NCBI GenBank assembly: GCA_020349865.1 | Contig: CP070700.1 | Coordinates: 2,158,400-2,167,100, forward strand | Source: Desulfobacteraceae bacterium | Lineage (GTDB): Bacteria > Desulfobacterota > DSM-4660 > Desulfatiglandales > Desulfatiglandaceae | DNA: 8,701 nt | Direction of reading: 5' to 3' | Shown: positions 1 through 6,559 of the stretch, piece after piece | How the letters are laid out: each line of letters starts with the position of its first letter | Numbering within the stretch: position 1 is the stretch's first letter | Position numbers and translations under genes: made by a program | Notes under the pieces: generated by a model | The model's database searches: none | Seen by the model: the letters and a program-made list of their open reading frames with translations, nothing else | Told to the model about the DNA's origin: nothing

Positions 1-1530
1 GCTGTCCAGAAAGAATTTCAGGCCTGCAACGCAGAGTTACCGGAGAACCGCAGAATGGAGTTCCGCATTGGGATCAATCTTGGAGATGTCATTGAGGAAG
101 AAGACCGGATCTACGGTGACGGTGTGAATATCGCCGCACGTGTTGAAGGACTTGCCGAAGGTGGAGGGATCTGCATTTCGAGAAATGTCTATGACCAAGT
201 CAAGAATAAGCTGAACCTGGGATATGAATACTTAGGAGAGCATACCCTAAAGAACATCACTGAGCCTGTAAGGGTGTATCGGGTCTTGATGGAACCTGAT
301 GTTGGTATTCCAAAGATAACTAAAGTTATTAAATTTCCCGACAAACCCTCCATTGCCGTGCTGCCTTTTGTAAATATGAGTGGCGATCCAGAGCAGGAGT
401 ATTTCAGTGATGGAATAACAGAGGAAATCATTACCGGGCTAAGCAATATCCGCCATCTGTTTGTAATCGCTCGAAATTCCACATTCACTTATAAGGAAAA
501 GCCTGTCAAGGTCCAGCAAGTGGCAGAGGAACTGGGTATACGTTATGTGTTAGAGGGCAGCGTGCGCAAGGCTGGAAACCGCGTACGAATAGCAGCCCAG
601 CTGGTGGATGCCATCACAGGACATCACTTGTGGGCGGAACGATATGACCGAGAGCTCAAAGACATTTTTGCCATACAAGATGAGATCACCATGAAGATTT
701 TAACGGCATTACAAGTGGAGCTGACGGACGGAGAGCAAGCCCGCCTGTACGGAAAAGGAACGGACAACCTTGAAGCTTATACAAAATTTTTGCGAGCGCA
801 GAAGTATTTTTACAAAGGTGATTTTTCTCTCTCCAGGCAGATGGCAAAGGAAGCCTTTGAATTGGATAAAGAGTACCCGTCCCCATACGTTCTGATAGCC
901 TGGACCCACTGGTTCGAGGCGCGATTAGGGTGGGGTGAATCCAGTGCCGAATCACTAAAACAAGCCTATTCTAATGCACAGAAGGCCCTAACTATGGATG
1001 AAACTATTCCTGGTATTCATGCGATAATAGGCGGCATCCATCTTTACCAAAGGCAGCATGAACTCGCCATAGCTGAGGGAGCGAGGGCCGTCGCTCTGGG
1101 TCCTAATGATGCAGACGTCCATGCGATGATGGGTCATATCTTACGTTTTGCCGGGAGTTTTGAGGAAGCGATCGACATGACCAAGAAGGCAGTGCGCCTC
1201 CACCCCAACTATCCAAGCTTCTATTTAATGGAGCTTGCTATGTGCCACTACTACATCGGTAAATATGAAGAGTCCATTGCATTTGCTGAACAGTTTCGCA
1301 ACATCGCGGAAAACCGTGGAGAGGATAATATCATTTGGTCATCACACCTAATTCTGGCCATTAACTATATTAGGCTGGGCCGGAATAAGGAAGCGCGTAC
1401 AGCAGCAACTGAAGTGCTTCGGCTATTCCCTTCCTTCTCCCTCGAATGGGACCGGCTATACAGTTGCTATAAGGACCCCGCTCACTTGGAACGTCAACAC
1501 GATGACCTGCGTAAAGCGGGGCTGAAGTGA
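1..1530 (+). CDS. Class III adenylate/guanylate cyclase - TolB-like - TPR fusion protein (5' partial)
   Basis: The frame is open from base 1, so the gene starts upstream; the first ATG at 55 lies inside the cyclase fold and is not the true start. Residues below count from base 1 (509 visible). The C-terminal half of a class III cyclase catalytic domain spans about 1-98: RIGINLGDV at 22-30, then YGDGVNIAAR at 38-47, whose Asn43 and Arg47 match the transition-state pair of the family. The two metal-binding Asp residues should lie upstream and cannot be checked. A TolB-like/FlgO-type domain follows at about 114-235 (PSIAVLPFVNMS, then FSDGITEEI), and TPR-like helical repeats fill about 245-480. 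No membrane segment is visible in this part. The domain order is known from many bacterial cyclases; it probably makes cAMP under control of protein partners bound by the TPRs. The exact product and signal are unknown. No clear terminator follows. Confidence 0.88.
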   Translation, partial: AVQKEFQACNAELPENRRMEFRIGINLGDVIEEEDRIYGDGVNIAARVEGLAEGGGICISRNVYDQVKNKLNLGYEYLGEHTLKNITEPVRVYRVLMEPDVGIPKITKVIKFPDKPSIAVLPFVNMSGDPEQEYFSDGITEEIITGLSNIRHLFVIARNSTFTYKEKPVKVQQVAEELGIRYVLEGSVRKAGNRVRIAAQLVDAITGHHLWAERYDRELKDIFAIQDEITMKILTALQVELTDGEQARLYGKGTDNLEAYTKFLRAQKYFYKGDFSLSRQMAKEAFELDKEYPSPYVLIAWTHWFEARLGWGESSAESLKQAYSNAQKALTMDETIPGIHAIIGGIHLYQRQHELAIAEGARAVALGPNDADVHAMMGHILRFAGSFEEAIDMTKKAVRLHPNYPSFYLMELAMCHYYIGKYEESIAFAEQFRNIAENRGEDNIIWSSHLILAINYIRLGRNKEARTAATEVLRLFPSFSLEWDRLYSCYKDPAHLERQHDDLRKAGLK

Positions 1531-1731
1531 GATTGGTTTCTGGCTGAAGTGAAACATCCGGAGACTTCCAGACGTTTCATTCCTCATTTTCCGTGTTTAA
1601 CCCAGATTCCATCCTTGCTTCTTCATGCCGCATCATGTAAAGATGGCTCCCTTTCATTTACTTCAGTATCTTGAATTGCGTACCAAGCGCCACGCTTGCG
1701 GCCAGCCTTAGGGGTCAGAGAGAGTTCTTCC
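1531..1731. other. Intergenic region between cyclase gene and permease gene
   Basis: About 200 bases without a convincing gene. The 11-mer GGCTGAAGTGA occurs at the cyclase stop (1520-1530) and again at 1542-1552. A hairpin with 6-bp arms, CAAGCG-CCA-CGCTTG, lies at 1684-1698, about 33 bases before the permease ATG, and would fold in its leader. I see no strong promoter or rho-independent terminator. Confidence 0.5.
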
Positions 1732-2619
1732 ATGGATGCCATTTCAGCAAAAGAAAAACTGGATGTGAAGTCTGCTTCGCTATTAACTGCTCTCTGCCTG
1801 TTGTGGGGCCTGAACGCGGTCGCCATTAAGGTCGCTAATGTTGGAATCGACCCCATCTTTGGGGCGGGTTTGCGATCCGTTATTGCTACTGCATGCCTCA
1901 TCTTATGGATGCGCTTCAAGAGGATTCCCCTTTTCGCGGGAAACCTCCTGGACGGCATCGCCGTGGGCCTTCTCTTTGGCGTCGAGTTTTGCCTCCTTTA
2001 CCCTTCCCTACTCTACACAACAGCCTCGTCGGCATGGATTCTGCTCTACACCACACCCTTTTTCCACGCTATAGGAGCCCATTTTTTGTTAAAGGGCGAC
2101 CGCTTGAACTGGAACAAAGGCATCGGCATGCTACTTGCCTTTGCTGGAATTATTGTTCTGCTTAGCAAAGACATCGGGCTCCCTTCCAAAGAGCAACTTC
2201 TGGGCGATTTCTTGGCCCTCTTGGCCGCGGTTTTCTGGGCGTCCACGACCATTTATATTAAAAGGCGTCTCGTCGGCAGGGTCTCTCACTATCACACCCT
2301 TTTTTACCAAGCTATCTTTTCCATTCCTGTCTTCTTCATTGTGAGTGCCCTTTTTCGGGTAACACCTGTCCATCACCTAAACACACTTATACTGCTTTCC
2401 GTGGCGTTTCAAGGCGTCATCATCGCATTTGTCAGTTATCTGCTCTGGTTCTTTTTGGTGCATTCTTACCCGGCAAGTCTGCTCTCCGCTTTTACGTTTC
2501 TGACTCCACTCTTTGCTACCCTTGCCGGAATTGTTTTTCTCAATGAGCAGATAACCGTCAAACTCGTTGTGGCGTTGATACTTGTGAGTCTCGGGATCTA
2601 TATCGTCAATCGCAAATGA
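1732..2619 (+). CDS. DMT-superfamily permease with two EamA domains
   Basis: Integral inner-membrane transporter of the drug/metabolite transporter superfamily; the family exports amino acids, metabolites or drugs, and the substrate cannot be read from sequence. I chose the ATG at 1732 (295 residues) over an in-frame TTG at 1696, because the purine run AGAGAG sits about 8 bases before the ATG and the 12 extra residues look unlike protein; the TTG also falls in a leader hairpin. Ten hydrophobic segments can be traced. The first EamA half is about residues 14-145 (LLTALCLLWGLNAVAIKVA, a typical opening helix with the W-G-N pattern). The second is about 158-294 (FLALLAAVFWASTTIYIKR), ending FLNEQITVKLVVALILVSLG, where the E and the final helix pattern are classic for EamA. 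Length fits the family. It seems to be a single-gene unit, convergent with the STN gene downstream. Confidence 0.9.
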   Translation: MDAISAKEKLDVKSASLLTALCLLWGLNAVAIKVANVGIDPIFGAGLRSVIATACLILWMRFKRIPLFAGNLLDGIAVGLLFGVEFCLLYPSLLYTTASSAWILLYTTPFFHAIGAHFLLKGDRLNWNKGIGMLLAFAGIIVLLSKDIGLPSKEQLLGDFLALLAAVFWASTTIYIKRRLVGRVSHYHTLFYQAIFSIPVFFIVSALFRVTPVHHLNTLILLSVAFQGVIIAFVSYLLWFFLVHSYPASLLSAFTFLTPLFATLAGIVFLNEQITVKLVVALILVSLGIYIVNRK

Positions 2620-2718
2620 TGAGGGATTTTACTTTTTAGCGGGTGAAGATTTTTAAGGTTGGCTTGCCGGGGTTTTGCTCATTATCTGAAAACTACTATT
2701 ACAACTTACATCCGCACT

Positions 2719-2751
2719 AAAAAAAAGATTAAGGCTGTTAGACCTCTTTTT
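2719..2751. terminator. Possible bidirectional terminator between convergent genes
   Basis: A run of eight A, then AAAAAGA (2722-2728) facing TCTTTTT (2745-2751), with a GG/CC pair inside, gives an A/T-rich hairpin with a T tract on either strand. It lies 100 bases after the permease stop and 30 bases after the minus-strand STN gene stop. The stem is poor in G/C, so the call rests partly on position. Confidence 0.4.
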
Positions 2752-2780
2752 ATTTAAAGCCATCACGCCGTCATGATCTA

Positions 2781-3350
2781 TCACTCATCGCCACCTTTTT
2801 CCTCTGGTCTCAATGACGACTGTGATTTATCATCCTCATTTTGCTGAGGCGGGGGCGAATCTTCTTCCTGATCTGCTGAGCCTGACTTTGATTCCGGTTC
2901 CAAGCCTGTTTCGTCTTTCCCGGACTTCTCATTCAACTCTGGCGGGGAGCTTGTCAAGCCCCTTTCCTCCTCTTCAGCTTCGGTTTCATCATACCTACCA
3001 CTGCCCCGATCAAAAACCGATATGCTGATGGAATCAACACCCCTCACACTGTATTCCCAAATCAAAGCGTGGTTCACATTCCTTAATATGTCCTTTATGA
3101 TCTGATTAACGGTCTTATTTTCGTAAGATCTGGTTATAATCTTGTTCTCTAAGGGGGATTTAGTCAATATTTTTATGCCCGTTACCTGACTCAATTGACT
3201 TAACGCGTCGGAAATAGAGACGTTGTCAAAATCGATCGAGAATCGCCCCTCTCCCTCCTTTTCAGCATGCAATACCCTGAGGGCAAAGGGAACCAAGCTG
3301 AACAGCAAGCACCAAACAACAAAGGTTAATCTTATATTTAGTATTCGCAA
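2781..3350 (-). CDS. Exported protein with secretin/TonB short N-terminal (STN) domain and acidic tail
   Basis: I set the start at TTG 3350 (189 residues) because GAGG lies 5 bases before it; a GTG at 3365 is in frame but has no ribosome site. Residues 1-29 form a signal peptide (basic start, hydrophobic core, VLHA before the likely cleavage after Ala29). Residues about 36-115 match the STN fold found at the N terminus of secretins and TonB-dependent receptors: FSIDFDNVSISDALSQLSQV then TGIKILTKSPL, and a hydrophobic VNQIIKDIL helix. No secretin barrel follows. Instead residues about 116-189 are low-complexity, rich in Glu, Asp, Ser, Pro and Gln, and probably disordered. It should act in the periplasm, perhaps binding a secretion or pilus component; partner unknown. 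Alternative: a relic of a longer secretin gene, though the clean stop and tail argue against that. Confidence 0.72.
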   Translation of the reverse strand: MRILNIRLTFVVWCLLFSLVPFALRVLHAEKEGEGRFSIDFDNVSISDALSQLSQVTGIKILTKSPLENKIITRSYENKTVNQIIKDILRNVNHALIWEYSVRGVDSISISVFDRGSGRYDETEAEEEERGLTSSPPELNEKSGKDETGLEPESKSGSADQEEDSPPPQQNEDDKSQSSLRPEEKGGDE

Positions 3351-3365
3351 AGTTGCCTCGCGCAC

Positions 3366-3597
3366 GCAAAAGAGATTAGAATATTCTTTGATTCAAGCTT
3401 CCATATTAACCACAATCATATTACTGGGCAAAACGTTCGGTCCTTTCTGAGGAGGGATTAAGATCTTCTTCGTCATTTTTTTCTTATGGATTCCCATCTC
3501 GATCAGTCTCTTTCAAATTCTCGAACGCCTCATCCTTGGAAAAATCCCATAATTAGGAAAAGACTCAGAGATCAGGATAAACATCTGCAACGAGCTC
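3366..3597 (-). other. Short coding-like fragments between two minus-strand genes
   Basis: No gene of normal size. Two short minus-strand frames look protein-like: one, preceded by a stop, reads WDFSKDEAFENLKE and ends in TAA near 3486; the next begins ATG 3476, has 27 codons (MTKKILIPPQKG...) and stops at 3393, 43 bases before the STN start. The second has no clear ribosome site. They may be decayed gene pieces, a tiny leader peptide, or chance. Confidence 0.3.
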
Positions 3598-3882
3598 TTA
3601 AATTTCGCACTGAGAAGCCGGGATCTCTGAAGAATTTAAAGCAGCAAGCTCTTTTCGGCTACTCACCGCACTAACCGATAATTCTTTGCGACTGATAATC
3701 GAATAGTGATAGCGATATTCTTCGCTGTCTATCTCCCATTTTCTCAGTTGCAATTTGTCCTTCTCCACATTCAACACCACACCAAGGGATTGGAGCCATT
3801 CTGTGATTCGCTTACTCGTTTCTGAGATTCGCCTGCCCAGGGGCATGTTTTTTGATAAATTGATGGTTATAGACTCATTCAT
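3598..3882 (-). CDS. Small protein of unknown function (94 residues)
   Basis: I do not recognise the family. The ATG at 3882 has a good ribosome site, AAGGA with 6 bases of spacing, so I consider it a real gene. The protein is hydrophilic and charged. Its first part (about 1-60) suggests helix then strand (ISETSKRITEWLQSLGVVLN, then a Lys/Glu-rich stretch and YRYHYSII). Near the C terminus the pentad SRKEL appears twice, at 64-68 and 75-79. No signal peptide, membrane segment or metal motif is visible. It lies just after the terminator of the HU gene, so it probably has its own promoter or depends on read-through. The C terminus may have been shortened by mutation, since coding-like fragments follow its stop. 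Confidence 0.55.
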   Translation of the reverse strand: MNESITINLSKNMPLGRRISETSKRITEWLQSLGVVLNVEKDKLQLRKWEIDSEEYRYHYSIISRKELSVSAVSSRKELAALNSSEIPASQCEI

Positions 3883-3911
3883 ATTAGATCCTTTAAGAAA
3901 GGTTATTTACC

Positions 3912-3949
3912 AAAAAAACCCATCGGAGTAAGTTCTCCCGATGGGGTTT
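3912..3949 (-). terminator. Rho-independent terminator of the HU gene
   Basis: On the minus strand the stem CCCATCGG/CCGATGGG (arms 3919-3926 and 3938-3945) closes an 11-base loop and is followed by seven T (A run at 3912-3918). It begins about 25 bases after the HU stop codon. Stem strength and T tract are textbook. Confidence 0.9.
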
Positions 3950-3972
3950 AATCTCATTATTTGCATAAGTAT

Positions 3973-4242
3973 TTAACTGACAGCATCCTTCAAAGTCTTC
4001 CCTGGGAGGAACTTTGGGACATTTTTTGCTTTGATTTTAATCTCTTCCCCAGTTTGCGGATTCCTTCCTTTCCTGGCTTTTCTTTTACTCACCTTAAAGG
4101 TTCCGAAACCAACCAGTAAAACCGTATCTTTCTTTTTCAGCGCTTTAGTGATCGTTGAAAATATACCATCCACCGCCGCCTGGGCCTCTTTCTTGGTGCC
4201 CACAATCTTAGCTACCTCATTGACTAAATCGCCCTTGTTCAT
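3973..4242 (-). CDS. hup: HU/IHF-family nucleoid DNA-binding protein
   Basis: An 89-residue histone-like protein of exactly family length. The N-terminal helical dimerisation part (MNKGDLVNEVAKIVG, about 1-40) is followed by the GFGTF turn at 45-49 and the basic DNA-binding arm, where RKGRNPQTGEEI carries the Arg60-Asn61-Pro62 tip whose proline kinks DNA. The C terminus (VPKFLPGKTLKDAVS) is the usual end helix. It binds and bends DNA as a dimer in the nucleoid. The sequence looks more HU-like than IHF-like, but the two cannot be fully separated by eye. The ATG at 4242 has a strong AAGGAGGA ribosome site. A candidate promoter lies at 4282-4309 and a clear terminator follows the gene, so it is probably monocistronic. 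It is transcribed away from the RtcB-like operon. Confidence 0.96.
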   Translation of the reverse strand: MNKGDLVNEVAKIVGTKKEAQAAVDGIFSTITKALKKKDTVLLVGFGTFKVSKRKARKGRNPQTGEEIKIKAKNVPKFLPGKTLKDAVS

Positions 4243-4281
4243 ACGCCCTCCTCCTTTCTCGAAAATGGTAAAGCTGGAAAC

Positions 4282-4309
4282 AGATAATAGAAAACCTAGT
4301 TAATTTCAA
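4282..4309 (-). promoter_or_regulatory. Candidate sigma70-type promoter for the HU gene
   Basis: On the minus strand TTGAAA (4304-4309) is followed after 16 bases by TTATCT (4282-4287), about 40 bases before the HU start codon. The -35 box matches consensus in five of six bases, the -10 box is weak. Supported by position, not proven. Confidence 0.35.
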
Positions 4310-4481
4310 GTAAAAAATTGGGTGATTTCTCTATATTTTTTGAGCATAATTTCGGCTGGCAGGAAACAGGGTATTGCTAAACATATCAAATGAAAAAAAG
4401 CGCTTGATGTTTTGATTAGCAGATATGTTTTTTCATGAAAGTTGGGTTGAGCTGGGGGTTGTTTTTTGCAAGCAGTTTTTT

Positions 4482-4498
4482 TTGACTTTTAAAGTCAA
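4482..4498. promoter_or_regulatory. Palindromic operator candidate TTGACTTT-T-AAAGTCAA
   Basis: A perfect inverted repeat of two 8-base arms around one T, 55 bases before the leader hairpin. Its first six bases, TTGACT, could also be a -35 box, but no good -10 box lies at standard spacing (TATAAA starts only at 4510). A near copy, TTGACTTTCAAAGT, sits at 6923-6936. A repressor or activator dimer site is plausible. Confidence 0.45.
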
Positions 4499-4536
4499 TC
4501 GTAAAACGTTATAAATTGGCAAGAATAATGACAGGA

Positions 4537-4586
4537 CTCAGTTGCCGGAAAAGGCTTCTTTGCCAGCACCTTTTCCACAGACTGAG
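4537..4586 (+). promoter_or_regulatory. Long leader hairpin upstream of the RtcB-like gene
   Basis: Outer stem CTCAGT/ACTGAG (4537-4542 with 4581-4586), a 4x4 internal loop, inner stem GGAAAAGG/CCTTTTCC (4547-4554 with 4569-4576), and a 14-base loop. No T tract follows, so it is not an intrinsic terminator. If transcription starts near 4482-4520, it lies in the operon's 5' leader, about 80 bases before the start codon. Its role could be RNA stability, protein binding or attenuation. Confidence 0.5.
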
Positions 4587-4664
4587 GAGCCCGCTGACAA
4601 CCAAATTCTATCATAGTGTCTTGTCTAATTGACATTACATATGAACTATGACGGGGAGTAGAAC

Positions 4665-5864
4665 ATGGAAAATAAAGAGGAGCGTTTGGCCCGAGCTGAG
4701 ACCCATATATTCTCCACCGGTCTGCGGGACGGAGCGACCCACCTTTGTCGCGCCAATATGAAGTATGGACTGGCTAAAATTCATTGGGTTCAGGAGCAGC
4801 TTGGTCTAAAACCTGATGCTACCTTTATTGCTACCCCGGACATGACGGTCAGCAGGAATGCAGTTCGGTGGAAAAGCGGATTTGGCTATGGGGGGAAGGT
4901 CAGCTGGGGCGATGGGGACATCGAGCTGGTAATCCTCAACACAAAACCCAATACCTGTGGGATGTTGGTTGGCGGGCTCGACCGATTCCCCGACAGCTTA
5001 GAGTTGGTCCATAAGCTCGACAAGCTTAGGGACCGAAAGGCGGAAATTGATGGGATTGAGATCCAGTGGGACTTTCACCTCTCCAACCACTTCATCGACC
5101 TCTTTTGGGTAAAACCCCTGGGTGAGGTCAAATTCCCAGAATATATCTTCATTATCCATTCATCGGCCCGGGAACTAACGGGGGACAACCGAAAAGGCTT
5201 CGGCCTCTATTATGATAAAAGCCAGCTTCTCAGTGACATGGCGGAGAAGTTCAATACCCCCTTCGGTTCTCTCTACGCCTTGACCGGCTCCCGGGCAGGG
5301 GAATATTACGAATTTTATCGCTACGCTGAAGAATACTCCAAGAAAAAGCGTATTCTAGCAGCCGAGGTGCTTTTCGATGAATTCCAACTCATCTCTAACG
5401 AAGTGCACCAAGGGCTTGTGAACATGAATGAGATTCTCTTGGGTTGTCACCTGGTAAACGAGAGTGACCCTCAATGCCTCTTGCCGATTGTATTGCGGGC
5501 TGACATTCCCGCTTATATGGTAAAGGGTAAACCCAGTCTCGGGGAAAGCGAAATCGAGGCCCTGGGCTTCACACAACGATCACAAAGGCTGGGGGTATAT
5601 GATAGGTTGAAAAATGCTAACATCATCCCCCATGGGGCAGGCTATACCTTCCCTGACCTTTTGGATGTTCGCCGGGTCCTCGAATATAATGATCATAGAT
5701 ACTTCGAGGTAGACCAGGTAACCGACCGGGGCAAAAAGGTGCTCTCTGATGTTCGGGAAATCCCTTACACATACCGGGGCCGGGAAGTAGTACTCAGAAC
5801 ATTGGAGCTGAATCTGTGCGAACTGGTGGCCAAGTTGGTGCCCCGCTATGTGCTCAAGATATAA
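4665..5864 (+). CDS. Highly divergent RtcB-like protein (putative RNA ligase family)
   Basis: 399 residues; ATG 4665 with GGGGAG upstream. RtcB joins RNA 3'-phosphate or 2',3'-cyclic phosphate ends to 5'-OH ends using GTP and Mn2+. Landmarks of that fold appear in the right order: ATPD (56-59) then GFGYGGKV (72-79), like the PDxHxGxGxPIGG region; NTCGM with Cys98; NHFIDL with His142; IIHSSAR with His165; EYYEFYRYAEEYSKKKR (213-229), like the helix before the HN motif; His248; PAYMVKGK (282-289); HGAG with His323; and the end VVLRTL...LVAKLVPRYVLK. By this reading the Cys, three metal His and the GMP-accepting His (Pyrococcus Cys98, His203, His234, His329, His404) are kept. Changed: Asp three before the Cys is Pro, HN becomes HQ, GSR becomes SAR, HGAGR becomes HGAGY, and the HRKGATR segment is absent. 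It is thus a new-looking subfamily; ligase activity is uncertain. First gene of an operon with the HD protein. Confidence 0.7.
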   Translation: MENKEERLARAETHIFSTGLRDGATHLCRANMKYGLAKIHWVQEQLGLKPDATFIATPDMTVSRNAVRWKSGFGYGGKVSWGDGDIELVILNTKPNTCGMLVGGLDRFPDSLELVHKLDKLRDRKAEIDGIEIQWDFHLSNHFIDLFWVKPLGEVKFPEYIFIIHSSARELTGDNRKGFGLYYDKSQLLSDMAEKFNTPFGSLYALTGSRAGEYYEFYRYAEEYSKKKRILAAEVLFDEFQLISNEVHQGLVNMNEILLGCHLVNESDPQCLLPIVLRADIPAYMVKGKPSLGESEIEALGFTQRSQRLGVYDRLKNANIIPHGAGYTFPDLLDVRRVLEYNDHRYFEVDQVTDRGKKVLSDVREIPYTYRGREVVLRTLELNLCELVAKLVPRYVLKI

Positions 5865-5883
5865 GACAACGGTCTCATATTTA

Positions 5884-5896
5884 GCCATGACATGGC
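5884..5896. repeat. Short inverted repeat GCCATG-A-CATGGC in the intercistronic gap
   Basis: A perfect 6-base inverted repeat around one A, inside the 53-base gap between the RtcB-like and HD genes and about 7 bases before the HD ribosome site. As RNA it could form a 5-bp hairpin with a GAC loop next to the ribosome site. Could be chance. Confidence 0.3.
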
Positions 5897-5917
5897 GTTT
5901 GAAAAAGGAGGTCATCA

Positions 5918-6559
5918 ATGTTCACCAGAAACTTGAGCGAGGAAGAAGTAGCCATTATTCGCAAGGTAGAGGTGTTCGTTCGTGACAAACACGATACATT
6001 ACAGGGCCATGACTACTCCCATGTCCTGGCTGTTGCCCACTATGCCATAGAGATCGCCAAGCTAATACCCGACTTCATAGATCCGTTCGTGCTGATCTGT
6101 GGGGCCCTTTTTCACGATATTGGTCGGGTAGGGACCAGATCCGGACGACTACATGGACTGCGAGGGGCCACCATCGCCGAGGAATATCTGAGGGCTATTG
6201 GTATAGAAGATGAAATCCGGGAACAGATAGTGCGGATCGTGGTTCGTCACACGGAAACTTCTATGTTACCCCCGGAGAATGTGGCCGAGAAGGTGGTCTT
6301 TGACGCGGATGACCTGGACCGGCTGGGGTTAATGGGGATGCTGCGGGGAATGATGGTGGGCGATGTGGATCGATCCATGGAGGATATCATCGAAAACCGG
6401 CTAGAGAAGAGGAAGAAGGACTATCAGAAGTTACATTTTCAGGCCAGCCGAGAGCTTGGGCGTGAGTTATATGAGGAAACCCTCCAACTCATCGACTTCA
6501 TCCAACATTCCTTGAACCAGAGGAGCATTGAGATACGCAAGCTGAATCTACCGGTATGA
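5918..6559 (+). CDS. HD-domain phosphohydrolase, second gene of the RtcB-like operon
   Basis: 213 residues; ATG 5918 with a near-perfect ribosome site AAAGGAGGT six bases upstream. An HD-type metal-dependent phosphohydrolase resembling the YedJ/YpgQ group: His35 in GHDYSHV, the defining HD pair at 66-67 in ALFHDIGRVG, His79 (RLHGLRGA), His111 (VVRHTET), and Asp129/Asp131 in FDADDLDRLG, which give the H...HD...D metal set. All key residues are intact, so it should be active. The family hydrolyses phosphoesters of nucleotides, including dNTPs and cyclic or modified nucleotides; the substrate here is unknown. The C-terminal third (about 150-213) is helical and charged. It follows the RtcB-like gene by 53 bases with no terminator between, so the two are probably co-transcribed and may work on the same RNA ends or nucleotide. 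Confidence 0.88.
   Translation: MFTRNLSEEEVAIIRKVEVFVRDKHDTLQGHDYSHVLAVAHYAIEIAKLIPDFIDPFVLICGALFHDIGRVGTRSGRLHGLRGATIAEEYLRAIGIEDEIREQIVRIVVRHTETSMLPPENVAEKVVFDADDLDRLGLMGMLRGMMVGDVDRSMEDIIENRLEKRKKDYQKLHFQASRELGRELYEETLQLIDFIQHSLNQRSIEIRKLNLPV

Larger units (their letters stand above)
4243..4664. other. Divergent regulatory region between HU gene and RtcB-like operon
   Basis: 422 bases with no convincing gene on either strand. It is AT-rich and dense in symmetry: AAACATATC (4379-4387) faces GATATGTTT (4422-4430) across 34 bases; TTTCATGAAA is a palindrome at 4432-4441; a 17-base inverted repeat lies at 4482-4498; a long hairpin lies at 4537-4586; TGTC-N5-GACA occurs at 4622-4634. This richness suggests regulated transcription and a structured leader for the plus-strand operon. 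Confidence 0.6.

Noticed and set aside
3486..3674. Plus-strand open frame of 62 codons
   Set aside because: Lies antisense over the end of the 94-residue gene, with no ribosome site and a basic, repetitive composition typical of an antisense frame.
4516..4531. Possible sigma54 promoter (TTGGCAAG...)
   Set aside because: The GG element has no GC partner at the required 10-base spacing.
4621..4649. Sigma70 boxes TTGTCT and AACTAT before the RtcB-like gene
   Set aside because: Spacing is right, but transcription would begin within or after the ribosome site, so this is unlikely to be the main promoter. TTGACA at 4629 has no -10 box at proper distance.
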